Shown here: positions 1-11,800 of the stretch, in pieces | How positions within the stretch are numbered: position 1 is the stretch's first letter | Layout of the letters: the number at the start of each line of letters is the position of its first letter | Assembly (NCBI GenBank): GCA_018713145.1 | Contig: DVFP01000008.1 | Coordinates: forward strand, 1 to 54,947 | Reading direction: 5' to 3' | Length of the DNA stretch: 54,947 bases | From: Candidatus Scybalocola faecavium | GTDB taxonomy: Bacteria > Bacillota > Clostridia > Lachnospirales > Lachnospiraceae | Program-made: the position numbers and the translations under genes | Notes under the pieces: generated by a model | Told to the model about the DNA's origin: nothing | The model's database searches: none | Seen by the model: only the letters and a program-made list of their open reading frames with translations

Positions 1-3
1 AGT

Positions 4-22
4 CCTCCTTTCCCTTATTATA
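4..22 (-). promoter_or_regulatory. Promoter -10 and ribosome site of a gene leaving the window to the left
   Basis: On the minus strand a TATAAT lies at 22-17 and AAGGAGGA at 10-3, so a leftward gene probably starts just outside the window. No clear -35 was found at 17 bp. Confidence 0.45.
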
Positions 23-75
23 TCACACATAGCTATAAATAGCCACAAAATAACAAATAAAATTTGACAAAAAAA

Positions 76-106
76 ACAGGCTTTATGAGGCCTGTAAGTA
101 TTTTTT
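76..106 (+). terminator. Possible small rho-independent terminator
   Basis: ACAGGC (76-81) pairs with GCCTGT (90-95) across an 8-nt loop and is followed by an interrupted T-run. It may insulate the cold-shock promoter from upstream. The stem is short. Confidence 0.35.
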
Positions 107-169
107 CTGTTATGCAACTGTCAAACTTCCGAATGATTCAAAATATATCCCGGATTCGGGACACATCTA

Positions 170-198
170 TTGACAGTATTCACTTTTTGGGATATACT
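170..198 (+). promoter_or_regulatory. Sigma-A promoter of the cold-shock gene
   Basis: TTGACA at 170-175 and TATACT at 193-198 with a 17-bp spacer. Transcription would start near 205, giving a 5' leader of about 165 nt before the csp start codon. Confidence 0.8.
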
Positions 199-220
199 GA
201 AATTGTATTCAGGTATAAAC

Positions 221-283
221 AAAATCTCACATATTTTTGTAAGTTATTGTTCTACAATGAATTACAAAAATATGTGAGATTTT
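221..283 (+). promoter_or_regulatory. Long perfect hairpin in the csp mRNA leader
   Basis: Bases 221-242 are exactly complementary to 262-283 (22 bp). The 19-nt loop contains a second small stem, ATTGT/ACAAT (246-250 with 254-258). There is no T-run directly after it, so it is not an ordinary terminator. It lies just after the inferred start site, inside the leader of a cold-shock gene. Cold-shock mRNAs of other bacteria are known to use structured leaders; a thermosensor role here is inference. Confidence 0.6.
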
Positions 284-369
284 TGTATTTTGCCGAAAAT
301 ACGCATTTTTTTATTTCACAGAATACAAGGGGGCGTATTCTCTGAGGTGGAAGGAAGGAGGCACTGTCA

Positions 370-582
370 ATGAACAACGGAACAGTAAAGTGGTTCAATG
401 CACAAAAGGGTTTTGGCTTCATCACAGATGATGCAACAGGTAAGGATGTATTCGTACATTTTTCCGCAATCATGGTGGATGGATTTAAGACTCTTGAGGA
501 AGGACAGAAAGTGAACTTCGATACAGAAACTGATCCTAAGGACAACAGCAAGCTTAGAGCTGTCAATGTACGTGTCGCTTAA
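370..582 (+). CDS. csp: Cold-shock protein (CspA/CspB family)
   Basis: A 70-residue single OB-fold nucleic-acid chaperone. RNP1 (KGFGFI, residues 13-18) and RNP2 (VFVHF, about 26-30) are intact, and the length is normal for the family. The start is set by AAGGAGG at 355-361. It is monocistronic, with its own promoter at 170 and a strong terminator at 624. It presumably binds single-stranded RNA and melts structure after cold or growth shifts. Confidence 0.95.
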   Translation: MNNGTVKWFNAQKGFGFITDDATGKDVFVHFSAIMVDGFKTLEEGQKVNFDTETDPKDNSKLRAVNVRVA

Positions 583-623
583 GTAAAGTTTTTGAAGCTG
601 ACGATCATTGGTCAGGACCGAAG

Positions 624-673
624 AAAAGGCCGGACCGCATCAGGCAGATCATGCCTGGCGGCCCGGCCTTTTT
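624..673 (+). terminator. Rho-independent terminator of csp
   Basis: AAAAGGCCGG (624-633) pairs with CCGGCCTTTT (663-672), with an inner CAGGCA/TGCCTG stem and a T-run. Confidence 0.9.
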
Positions 674-716
674 GATACGCTAAGCCTTATGATATTTTCA
701 AGGAGCGTTGACGTTT

Positions 717-1058
717 TCAGGATCTTGAAGATTCCGGAAGATCCGTTCGGGAATCATTGATTCCCCGGATGTAGGCCAGAACCAATTCTCTTTCGTGGGC
801 AGTCAGCCGATTAAATTCTGTCAGATATTCGGACTGGCTTGGTGTCAGTGTATCAAAGCCTTCAGAGAAAAACTGAGCCAGAGTCAGATCTAATGCCTTG
901 CATATTTTCTGAAGTGTGGGAAGCGTAGGCGCATTATTTCTCTTTAAGATGGATGTAATCGTACTTGTGGGAATCCCGGACAGGGCCGAAAGCCGATAAA
1001 TCGTATATCCCCGTTCTTTGCAAAGGTCCAAAATTCTTTTATTCACTGCGTTCTCCAT
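717..1058 (-). CDS. XRE-family helix-turn-helix regulator
   Basis: A 113-residue protein. Residues about 8-64 form a Cro/C1-type HTH (TIYRLSALSGIPTSTITSIL, then LQKICKALDLTLAQFF), followed by a short helical tail ending in ERELVLAYIRGIND. The start at 1058 is chosen because GAGGG lies 8-10 nt upstream; an ORF extension to 1112 has no ribosome site. Single-domain regulators of this kind are common in Lachnospiraceae. The target is unknown and no partner gene adjoins it. Confidence 0.8.
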   Translation of the reverse strand: MENAVNKRILDLCKERGYTIYRLSALSGIPTSTITSILKRNNAPTLPTLQKICKALDLTLAQFFSEGFDTLTPSQSEYLTEFNRLTAHERELVLAYIRGINDSRTDLPESSRS

Positions 1059-1416
1059 AAAAATACCCTCTTTTCTTTTGTAAATCATCTGTTTTAGCCG
1101 CATGGCGGGCAAACGGCCGGATTAACAGAAATGTCCTGCACCGAAGCGTTAGACGGCAGAATGTGCTATATTCCATGTCCCGCAGCAGGCGGGCTTCATC
1201 CTACGGAACTGTTCCGGACAGACGAAACTTAATAACATTTTATATGCAAAAGCGCTTGAAAAGTAGAACATAAAAAGCAACCTAATCCATGCGTATTTGC
1301 AACATAGCGTCTGCCTGCAAATAAAGGTGCAGTGCATATTATTTTAAAGAAAAGCGGTGCTAATGTCCACGAAAACCGGGATTTAAACAGGAAAATATTC
1401 CCATTTTATCAAACCA
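1059..1416. other. Intergenic region without a supported gene
   Basis: This ~360-bp stretch separates two leftward regulator genes. It holds a small CCCGC/GCGGG hairpin near 1172-1188. A 62-codon minus-strand frame (1149-1337) has odd Cys/Phe-rich composition and no good ribosome site. Nothing else recognised. Confidence 0.5.
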
Positions 1417-2619
1417 TTATTGGATAAGCCTGTAATCCACCTGGAGTGAAATATAATCGTGGAGCCTTTTCTTCTCATAGCGGTCAACGATTCGGTTAAT
1501 GGCTGTTTTGCAGCCGTTTTCGTTCGCTACAGTGAGAATCAGAGAAAACTGGCTGGGGCTGGATTTTGTAAATACATCATTGCTCCGCAGATTTTTGGAT
1601 AGAAGCTGATACAGGTTGTCCATCTCTTCGATAAGATCGCTGGTGATCTCGTCCGGGTGGCTGTTGTCTGTCAGAGAAAACAGGGTCAGATAACGCTTAC
1701 TTTGGGAACGACGCACTGAGCGGAGATTGATCTGATAAATGTTTTTAAATATATCAAAATTACAGTAAAAAGTTCCCTTTTCTTCATTCCCGTTGCGGAG
1801 ATTCTCCTCAAGACCGGTAATATCCTGATGATAGTTTGGAAGCTGGCGGATGATCTCCTGATAAACATTGCGCATATCCGCCCCAATGTCAATGCCGAAC
1901 TTTTGGGTGAAAAGATCGGATACTGAATAATAATAAGCCAGAGCCTGTGAGGGAGCATGCATTTTTAAATAAGCATTGATCTTTTCAATATGTATCTGTT
2001 CATCCATCTGATCTACCAGGGAGGATGCCTCGCAAAGGCGGATGACCCGGGAGTAGTTCTGCTTGCTGGACAGATAACGGCACATGTTTACGGTGACCTT
2101 TGTATAAAGGTTTTTATAGTATACACTTCTGAAAACAACCCATTCGTCCGAGGAAAGGATGTTTAAAAAGTCTCCGTGATAAAGATCGTGGGCTTTCTGA
2201 TACCACATAAACTGTTCATCCGGATCTGCTTCCTTTTCTGCCAGGCTGGCAGCCTGTTCAAACTGATAAATATCAATGACACAGTCAATCGCCGGGTTCC
2301 ATCGGTAGGCGCTTTTGGAAAATAAGATACACTCGCTGCCGGCCTTATCGTTACCTGAGTCAGGAAAGAAACCTGCCAGGATCTGCCGGGCACGGTAAAC
2401 AAGATTGCGCAGAGCACCTGAGGGATTGGTGGCATTTTCCTCCGGCCAGAGGATGTCGATCAATTTATCTTTTGAAACTTCTGTATCCTTGTTGGCAATA
2501 AGATAAGAAAGAAGCCGGGTGATCTGGAGACTTTTATTATTAATATGGGTGAAATGGCTGTAGCCGTTCTTAATGGAAAATTTACCCAGCATCTTAATAT
2601 ATAATGTAGTTTCCGACAT
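1417..2619 (-). CDS. SARP-type regulator: winged helix, BTAD, degenerate GGDEF-like tail
   Basis: A 400-residue protein in three parts. Residues about 5-100 are an OmpR-like winged helix (LLSYLIANKDTEVSKDKLIDILWP...GALRNLVYRARQIL). Residues about 110-265 are a bacterial transcriptional activator domain of TPR-like helices (FEQAASLAEKE, GDFL, YKNLYTKVTV, QALAYYYSVSDLF). The C-terminal ~115 residues have the spacing of a GGDEF fold, but the signature position reads SPSQF, so no cyclase activity is expected. Family members activate promoters from direct repeats. It is divergent from the giant adhesin, and matching repeats lie at 2702-2718 and 15942-15958. Confidence 0.85.
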   Translation of the reverse strand: MSETTLYIKMLGKFSIKNGYSHFTHINNKSLQITRLLSYLIANKDTEVSKDKLIDILWPEENATNPSGALRNLVYRARQILAGFFPDSGNDKAGSECILFSKSAYRWNPAIDCVIDIYQFEQAASLAEKEADPDEQFMWYQKAHDLYHGDFLNILSSDEWVVFRSVYYKNLYTKVTVNMCRYLSSKQNYSRVIRLCEASSLVDQMDEQIHIEKINAYLKMHAPSQALAYYYSVSDLFTQKFGIDIGADMRNVYQEIIRQLPNYHQDITGLEENLRNGNEEKGTFYCNFDIFKNIYQINLRSVRRSQSKRYLTLFSLTDNSHPDEITSDLIEEMDNLYQLLSKNLRSNDVFTKSSPSQFSLILTVANENGCKTAINRIVDRYEKKRLHDYISLQVDYRLIQ

Positions 2620-2701
2620 AAAATTTCCCCCTTTTTTCTGCTTTTTATTATAATGTGACCTGAGAAAATATTCAATCCTATTTCTTAAAAAAACATGAAT
2701 A

Positions 2702-2734
2702 TGTGACTCCTGTGTGACACTTTGAGAGTATTAT
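2702..2734 (+). promoter_or_regulatory. Direct-repeat operator and -10 element for the giant adhesin
   Basis: TGTGAC occurs at 2702-2707 and 2713-2718, exactly 11 bp apart. A -10 like TATTAT follows at 2729-2734, 16 bp after the start of the second repeat. There is no convincing -35, which is typical of an activator-dependent promoter. The same geometry recurs before the next surface gene (15942-15974). SARP activators are known to bind tandem repeats with an 11-bp period upstream of -10. Confidence 0.65.
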
Positions 2735-2754
2735 AAATTTGAAATTTTATACCA

Positions 2755-2840
2755 GTACAGGGAGCTCATGACATTGACGTCAGGGAGGATGACCAAAAGC
2801 CTGCAAATTAGGCGGGCAAAAAGGGTGTCTGCTTCTGTAC
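2755..2840 (+). ncRNA. Possible structured 5' leader of the adhesin mRNA
   Basis: GTACAG (2755-2760) and CTGTAC (2835-2840) can close a junction that contains TGAC/GTCA (2769-2772 with 2779-2782) and GCCT/AGGC hairpins. The arrangement is riboswitch-like, but I could not match it to a known class, including either c-di-GMP class. Confidence 0.3.
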
Positions 2841-2888
2841 GCTAAGATAAAAATTATTATGATTAATGGTAAGGAGGGCATGTTACGG

Positions 2889-5800
2889 ATGAATTACAAA
2901 CACGGACGATTTAAGAGACTATTTGCAATGTTTCTTGTCCTGGTAATGCTGGCAACATCGGGAAATGGTTATTCTATACGGGCTTTGGCTCAGGAAAGCC
3001 AGGACGCGACAGGACAGAGCGAGACCGTTGTGCCAGAATCAGAGACAAATGCACCAGAGACTGTCGGTGAGACGACATCACCAGGAAATCAAGGGACGAC
3101 AGAACAATCGTCGTCGGATACTCAGGCACCGACTGAACAGTCTCAGGAGACAGCTCAGTCTGAAACCCAGCTTCAATCTGAGGAACAGACCACGGGAGAT
3201 CCTCAGTCCCCGGGAGAGGATGGCAGTATAGGACAGAGCACGGCTCAGCCTGAAAGCCAGAGTGAAACCCAGGCTCAGACAACTCAGCAATCCACCGGGG
3301 AGACTCAGCCGCCGGCGGATAATGGGATCATGCTGATGGATGCGGGGAATGGATCTTCAAGCGGATTTGCTGTAGAGGTATCATCCAAGGTCATTGTTGA
3401 CGGTGGAAAAGATTACGTAGAGGCTGGTGAGGAATTTCAGCTTGAAATCCAGTATTCTGTGCCAACGCTGGGGGCAGATCAGGGAAAAGAGTATACCAAC
3501 CCTACCATTACTTTTTCTCTTCCTAAATATGTATCTTTAGCTACGGATGAAAATGGAAAGTATAAAATTGATGGTAAGGACTTTGTCAGCATAAGCGAGC
3601 TTATCCCAGGTTCTGGAAGCTATATGATTACTTTAAATGGGCCTTTGACTCAAAATCAATCGCGGACTTTGACCATCGGGCTTGTGACAGAGAATCTGAC
3701 GACCCCGGATAATACAACACTTAATTTTTCCGGCTTTACATTTTCGGCTTACTATTTAGATAGTAATAACCAGTCCATACCAGGTTCCGTGCAAGTGGGC
3801 GCATCATCGGTCAGAGTCCATGCCAAGTCTGATTATGAGATTGAAAAGTCGATTGTCAGCCGGGATACAGAAAGGGATGTCCTTTATGTGCGGGAAGGAG
3901 AGTATTACGATGTTACTTATCGTATTACGGTGACTGATCCGGATGGCATTAACCGCCTGGGACGCCTTGGCTTTGCGGAAAATGGATATAAAGTTGAAGA
4001 TATTTTCCCGGCAAACATTCCCCAGGGCGGCGGTGCGGTTTCTGTTAGTGATGTTAAGATCATCCACGGTGATGACCCGATTGACTTAGCAGAGGGAACG
4101 GATTATACACTTACAAAAGACGGAGAAACTGTGACAGGGATTACATTCTTGACGTCGGATACGATCCGTGAGGGCGATAATCTTCAGCAATTTCTGGAAG
4201 TAGGACAGATGACGAACACGACCTACGAATATACAGTGCGTTATCCGTATGATCCTTATACGACAGAAGGCACCCAGCAGAAGATCACCCTCTGGACCAT
4301 GGAAAATAAGGCTGAACTGGTCTATACCCTTGTTGGTGAAACCGATGAAAAAACAAAGTCAGATACAGCAGAGTTTACCATCGGCGCCTATGAAGATGAT
4401 GTGCCTTATGCGGATATAAAAGCAGAAAAAAAGATCCGGATCGGCGATGCAGAATATACCCTGGATGAGAATTATGCAAATCTTTATGGTACGGTAAAAT
4501 TTACCCTCTTTACAGATGCGTTATGCACCAATGTGGCTTATAATCTGGACCGGAAGCAAATGTCGGATATAGAAATCAATGACAGCGGTATTGCTGCGTT
4601 TAATCATATCCGCATGGGAACCTACTATATAAAAGAAACTTCTGGTTTGACAGGATTTGAAAACGCGCCTGTAGTTAAAGTAGAGATTAAGGAAGATGGC
4701 AGCGTTTATTTTGATGACGCTGCACAGGCCGATAAGGATAAGACCATTGAAATGGTCAACACTGCGGAAAATGTAGGTATCCTTCAGTTTACGAAAAAAG
4801 GCGATGATGCTTATGGCCATACAGATCAGCCATTAGGCGGCGTAACCTTTACATTAACATCTCAGGATGGCGCTCATACATACACCGCTGTTTCCGCCCA
4901 AAGCGGTCAGGTTGTTTTCCACAATATTCCTGCTGGAAAATATACTTTAAAAGAAACCGATGTTCCAGAAAATTTGCAGGAAGATGGATATACTGTATCT
5001 GAAAAGGAATATCCTGTGACGATAGAGGGCGGAAAGGTAAACGAACCGGAACTTGATGGAGGAAATGTATTTAAAAATGAGTCCCCTAAAGGACTTTTAA
5101 CGATTAAAAAGCTGGATAGTGAAGATAACGCTAATGTATTATCCGGCGCGGTTTTCCAGGTTTACGGCCCCTATGAAAGTGAAAACGCGGCAGAGCAAGC
5201 GGCCAGTGCGCCAGATGCGGATAAGCTGGCAGCGACCCTGACAACAGGGACGGATGGTACGATCACTTCCGGACCTTTAACGCAAGGATGTTATGTTCTT
5301 GTGGAAACAAAGGCTCCGGTGAATTATACCTCAGGGGAACCGCAGGTTGTACAAGTGACAGCTCAGACAACAAAAACTTATGAAGTTGAGAACGATCCTC
5401 AGGCTAGAGTACGCTTTTCCAAGCTGGGCGAAGAAGATGGACCAGCAGGAAGCAGACAGGAACTGGAGGGCGCGGTTTTTGAAATTTATGATGAAGCAGG
5501 CAGCCCCCTTTATGGCGTTAAGGATGAGGATGGAAACTTTACTGATGTTAGCACAGAAGCAAACGGCAGAGAGCAAATAACGATCACCACAGACCTGGAC
5601 GCTACAGGACGTTCCACATCGCCTTCTGTAACGCTGGCGCCGGGAACTTATCAGTACAAGGAAGTGGCAGCTCCAGCGCCTTATCAGCCGGATAATGAAT
5701 TCCATCAATTTACTGTGGAATCTGTTGCGCCTCAGGGCAGCGGCGAGTGGAATATTGACCAGACCATAACCGTATATAACTCCCTGGAATATGGACAGAT

Positions 5801-8800
5801 CCGCATCGAAAAATCTGCGGCAGATGGGGCCGATAGCCCGTCAGCTTTAAATGGCGCTGTATTTGGCGTATATGAAAAAAAAGAAGATGCAGAAGCGGAT
5901 GTTGATGGAAGCAATGCGCTGGAAAAGATTACTACAGGAACTTATGTAGAAAACGGTCAGGAAGTCTATGGTATCGGATATTCTACCAGCAAATTAGACT
6001 TAAATAAAACCTATTATGTAAAAGAGATCAAGGCGCCCAGCGGCTATGCTGTAAATCCTAAAGTGTTTGAGGTTCCATTTAGCACGGAAAATAAGATTTT
6101 TACTGTAGAATGTAAAAATCAAAGAACAGTTTCTATTGAGATTAAAAAAATAGACAGCGAGCTGAACACAGGATTGGCAAACGTTGGTTTTACTTTGTAT
6201 GCCGCTGTATCTGATGGGGATGACGGATGGATACTGGGAAACAAAATCAAAGAGGGCACAACAGATAAAGATGGTAAGCTGATTTTTGGTGATCTTGATC
6301 CCAATACCACCTATTTTATTCAAGAAACAAATCCGCCCACAGGATATGTCGGCGATGATACCTTATATGAAGTAACAACAAGCAATGATGCGTCAAATGC
6401 ATATATACTTGAAGTAAAAAACATAAGAAAAGGAAAGCTGTTGGTGGAAAAGACGACCACCTTTAACCAGGAGAGCGGAACAGGAGATCCTTTGGATGGC
6501 GTGCCGTTTACTTTATATAAGGTAGGGAATGCTGATGCCACAACTCCAGATGAGGATGGGAAAAAGACTGAAATTGGTTCAACGTCTACGTCAAATGGCG
6601 GCAAGGCGTCCTTTGATAATTTGGTTCCTGGTGATTATTGGCTGGTAGAAACGCTGCCGGAAGGGTATTATGCAGATGATGCTTCTAACACAAAATTTAC
6701 TAAAGTGACGATAACTCCCGGAGAAAATCAGGCAGGGTATGAAGACCTTTATAAGGATGACGGAAAGTATCATGATGAAATAACGATAGAAGAAATTAAA
6801 AATACCGCTGTTAAAGGAAAAATCCAGATCCAGAAATTTGCCGCCAATGCGGACGGAAGCGCTGATACAAAAACTCCGCTGGAAGGCGTAGTTTTTGAAA
6901 TTTATTCAGATAAAGAGTGTCAGGATGAAGTAACCACACTAACCACAACATCCGATGGCACGGCCCTTTCGGACTGGCTGAAGCCTGGAACATATTATAT
7001 GAAGGAAAAGTCCTCAGCGGATGGTTACGTTGTGTCAGATCAAGTATATGAGATTAAAGTCACAGCAGATCAGATTGTTACATCAGCCAAAGATGATACG
7101 AACCTCCTGGAACTGACCAACGAACGCGAAGGCGGTTTCACCATTGAAAAGTATGGCGCTTTTCATAATACTGATGTGATGGAACGTCTTGAAGGAGCCC
7201 AGTTTACGGTATATCCTTACTTGGAAAACGATGGGAAGATTGAGGAAAACTCAGAGACTCTGGGCCTTCCTGCGGATCCCGATCGCGATCCGGTAAAGGT
7301 TGTCGATATGACTTCAAGCTACACGGCCGCTGTGGATGGCCTTGCTCCCGGATATTACTGGCTGCGGGAAACAAAAGTTCCGGATGGCGATTGGGATCAG
7401 GCTCAGGATGTGCTGATTCAGATCAATCCGGACGGTACGGCCAGATATGGTGTGGTAGATGAAACAGAAGGTTTTCAATGGAACGGTGATAGTTCAGCAA
7501 ACTTGACGATTGAAGTCAAGGACTACTCCACAAAGCCGCGGATTCGGTTTACAAAGAAAGTGTATGGCGAAGAGACGACGATTGATGGCGCAAGATTTGA
7601 ACTGTATATGCAAGTGGAGGAAGGGACGGCAGACGCTCAAGAAGTTACAGTCAACAGTGAAGGTGATACAGTATGGGTGGTTCCTGTAATGGAAGGCGGC
7701 CATATTGTAACGATTGATTCCGGTATAGCAGAAGATGTAGATGGTAATAAGTTGCCGGGACAGGCGATAACGCCTAAATTAGAGCCGGGTCATACCTACT
7801 GGCTAAAGGAAACAGAACTTACTGGACCAAACAATAATGATCATTATTATTTTGATCCGGAAAATTGCTGGACTTCTGTGGAGATTCCTAAGGGTGCTGA
7901 AGGAGAAGAATTCAGTGTAGAAATTGAGAATTACAGAAAGATCCATCTTCCGGGATATAAGTATGATGCCACGAATAATGAGTCTCCCCTTGGCGGTTCG
8001 CTAGTTGCAGTTTTTCGCCATCAAGACGATGCGGATGCCATGGCAGAGCGAATGAATACTGAATATAATGAGTGGGATGAGCAGAAGAAGCTTAAAAAGA
8101 GCGATATTGTTACAGAAGATGGAACATTGACAGCAGAAGCTACAGAGTGGGGCATTATATCTGTGGCTGAATCTAATGGAAATGGCCAGTATTCATTTAC
8201 AGACCTGATACCAGGAGAGATTTATTACATTATGGAAGTCGTTGCTCCTAATGGCTATCAGCTAGAAAAAGATGATGATGGCAATATTGTCTATCATACA
8301 GTGAAAGTAAAGACTTCCTATGATGCAAATGAGCCTTTTGAATGGGTGGATGATGAAAACAGTAATGAACATAATCTTCGTATTGGTAATTATGACTTCA
8401 ATCAGATTATTTTAGACAAGTATTCTACTTTGTCCGGACAGAACTATCATATTAATGGAGCTACATTTAAGGTTTATGGCGCCAAGAAAGATGACCAGGG
8501 AAATTGGGTTCCGGATTTAGACAACTTTGTATACCGGATGAACGAGAGTAATAGCAGTTCCGGCCGATATGAGTCGAATTACTTGCCGAATGGGGTGTAT
8601 TTCATTGTAGAAACAGCACCTCCAACGGGATTTACGGAAGATATGGATTCACGGGATCCACAGGACTATGTAGATATTGAAAATGTTGACGGCACTACAA
8701 CCCGCTACTACAAAGTCGTTCTTGGCCGTGATGTAGACAACACCTGGTTTGTCGATCATCCAATCTACAATGAAGCCGAGTATGGCCGTTTTGCCCTGAG

Positions 8801-11800
8801 CAAGGTAAGTTCAAAAAATACGAATACAAAAGTAGAGGCAACCTTTGACATATTCAAATATGATGAAACTTCGGCAACGTTTGAAGAAGACAAAGCTTAT
8901 TCATCAATCATGACAAACACAAGCGATGCCTATGTATGGTCTAACTATCTGGAGCCGGGAATTTATAAACTTGTAGAAACATCAACAGATGATAACTACA
9001 CCAAAGACACAACGCCAATCTATATAAAGATTGAACAGGGTAAGATTACGGATGGAAGAAATTTTAAGAGCGACTATTCCCTTCCTGGTGTTGGAACTGT
9101 TGGTATATATTTGCCAACGGATGATGTAGAAACATCTGATGACAACGGCACAGTGAAAACCCCGATTAAGGTAGAGAATGTTCCAAAAGGAAGATTTTGG
9201 ATTCATAAGACCGGTACATGGAACGGCGGCGCTGGTCAGGGCGGTGAAACTGAAAATCTGTCCGATGTTACCTTTGATATTTACAAAAATCAAGGCGACG
9301 TAGGAAATACCACTCTGAGAGTTGGTACGATGAAAACAGGAGCCGATGGTATTGCCGAAAGCCCCCTGTTAGATGAAGGAATCTACTGGGTGATTGAAAC
9401 AGGTGTAAGTGAAACTGATAATCCAGAATATGGAAAAGAAACATATACACCTATTCAGGTTGAAGTTAAAGCTGGCGTAACTTCAAGGACGGATGACGTT
9501 ACAGAATCCGTAGAGAATAAGTCAAATTACGGAAAGTTCACAGTAACAAAACAAGATGCCGATGATGATACCCCGCTGCCTGGCGCAACCTTGGAGATAT
9601 ATTCTGATAAAGATTGTACAACAAAGGTTGGCGTTATGACAGACAATAAGGATGGTACATATACATCGCCCCGCCTGGCCGTCGGGAATTACTGGCTGAA
9701 GGAAACAAAAGCGCCGGAAGGCTACTACCTGCCAGAAGACGGTATTGTGTTTGGCGGTGATGCGGGCTATGCTGTTACCGCAAATGGATTAGGGGATTAT
9801 TCCAGCGAACCACTAGAAAATGAGCATACAAACACATTGACACTGTACAAGTATGAGCAGAAGGGCAGTGTGGAAACAAAGAAGCCGGTTCCTGGCGCCA
9901 AGTTTGCCCTGTATACGTCAGAAGCGGATGCCGCAGCAGGAACAAATCCTGTTCGTGAGGGAACAACCGATGAAAATGGTGTGATTACCTGGACAGGATT
10001 AGTAAATGGCGAGTATTGGTATAAAGAAACCTCTACACCGGCCGGTTATGTGGAAAACAAAGAACCTCAACATGTGAAGCTGGATAATGCCAAAGATACG
10101 AATGATGATAGCAGCCGGAAATTTGCTTATTCAGAGACCGTTTATAATGTGATCTTAGGCGGATTTGAACTGGAAAAAACCATTACCTGGGTAACCGCCG
10201 AAGATGGCAAAGTACCAGGCGCAAACATCCAGTTTGAACTTTACAAAGCAGGAGACGAAAGCAAGGTGATTGCAACCCTCGAGACAGATGAGGACGGAAA
10301 GATTTCTTACCGTCTGGAAGCTGGGGACTATGTTCTAAAAGAGGTCATGGACGGCACTTTTGCGAAGACTCAGTTTAATATAGGAGATAAAGTAAACGGA
10401 AACTATATTGATGAGAATGGAAATATCCATATCCGTGTTGAGACCAGTGAAATAAATACACATTTTACAGGTAGTAACGCGATTAATAATAAGGCAAATA
10501 AGGGCCGTTTCCTTCTTATGAAAAAGACTAAGGCCACAGCCGTTGATGAAACAGGTATAGGTTTGTCGGGAGCCGAGTACATCTTAGAGCGGTGGAATGG
10601 CAGCGCATGGGAATATGTGGGAGACACAGAAGCAGAAAGTAAAATTACAGTAAATTCTGATGTAATCACTCCTGGCGGCGAACCGGTAGTGGGCGCTTAT
10701 TTATCCGGCTATATGGAACCTGGAAAATACCGTGTGACGGAAGTTAAGGCCCCTAATTCGACAACCAACACAGATAATGTGGAAGTGACTTTTACAGTAG
10801 ATCCTAAGCCGATTGAATTTGAGATCGTAGCAGGACAAACTGTGGAGCGTACCCAGTGGGATGGCATTTACCGCAATTTAAAGGTGGAAAAGACAGCAGA
10901 CAGCAATAATGACAATGCTGCCCTTTCCGGCGTAACTTTTGAACTGTATAAGTATGTTGCAGATGCTTCTGAAGAAGACGCTAAAACAGAATATGACAAG
11001 ATTGCAGCCCATAAAGGCGATCAGGTTGGAACTGCTCAGACTACAGGGGCAGACGGCGTGGTTACATGGTCTGGCCTGGAGCCGGGAGATTATGTTCTTA
11101 TTGAAACAAATGCTCCGGACGGCTATGAACTGACAGCCCAGATAGTAACAATACCGAAAAGCGAATCTTATGTAGATGTTGAGTATACTGTTCCAGTGAC
11201 CAACACATCGGTTAAAGGACGGATCGTGATCCAGAAACAGGATAACCAGGGCAATGTGATCTGCGATGATGATGGACTTAGCGCTGTATTTCATATTTAT
11301 GCCGCGTCCGATACAGATCTGACAACTGTTTTGGATACAGTAACCGTTTCCGGTGATGGAATTGGCCAGAGCAGTTTATTGCCGGTAGGTGATTACTGGG
11401 TTGTAGAAGTTACCGCGCCCAACGGCTATCCTTTAGATGGCCGTTTGGAACAAAACGTTTTAAAGAAAAAGGTTACTGTGACAGGAAAACAGAATCCGGG
11501 AACGAATTTCTCTAGTGTAAGCAAGACAGATAGCGGCAACTATAAAGATAAAGTAATCTTCCAGAACCGGCCTGAAACTTCGGTTCAGGGCTTTGCGTCA
11601 ACAATCAATAAAACCGTACGTTTGGAGAGTGGCGCTGGGTATACCGATGGTGTGAACTCAGAGCAAAGCCTTATGTATCAGGATGTAAGTGCATATTTCA
11701 GAGTTTCTGATATGACGGATGGAAGGAATGAGCTTCCAGCAGAACGCTTTGTTGTTACAGATGATACGCTGACTTTCTATGGTTTAGAGAAAGGTACTTT

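Noticed and set aside
64..345. 93-codon plus-strand frame before csp
   Set aside because: It spans the csp promoter and the 22-bp hairpin, has no ribosome site and has no family signal.
1149..1337. 62-codon minus-strand frame
   Set aside because: Cys/Phe-rich random-looking composition and no ribosome site.
2702..2718. CRP site (TGTGA-N6-TCACA)
   Set aside because: The TGTGA motifs are direct, not inverted, repeats, so they do not form a CRP palindrome.
2741..2888. c-di-GMP riboswitch before the adhesin
   Set aside because: The GCAAAGC and GGGCAAACC signatures of class I and the class II core are not present; kept only as an unassigned structured leader.
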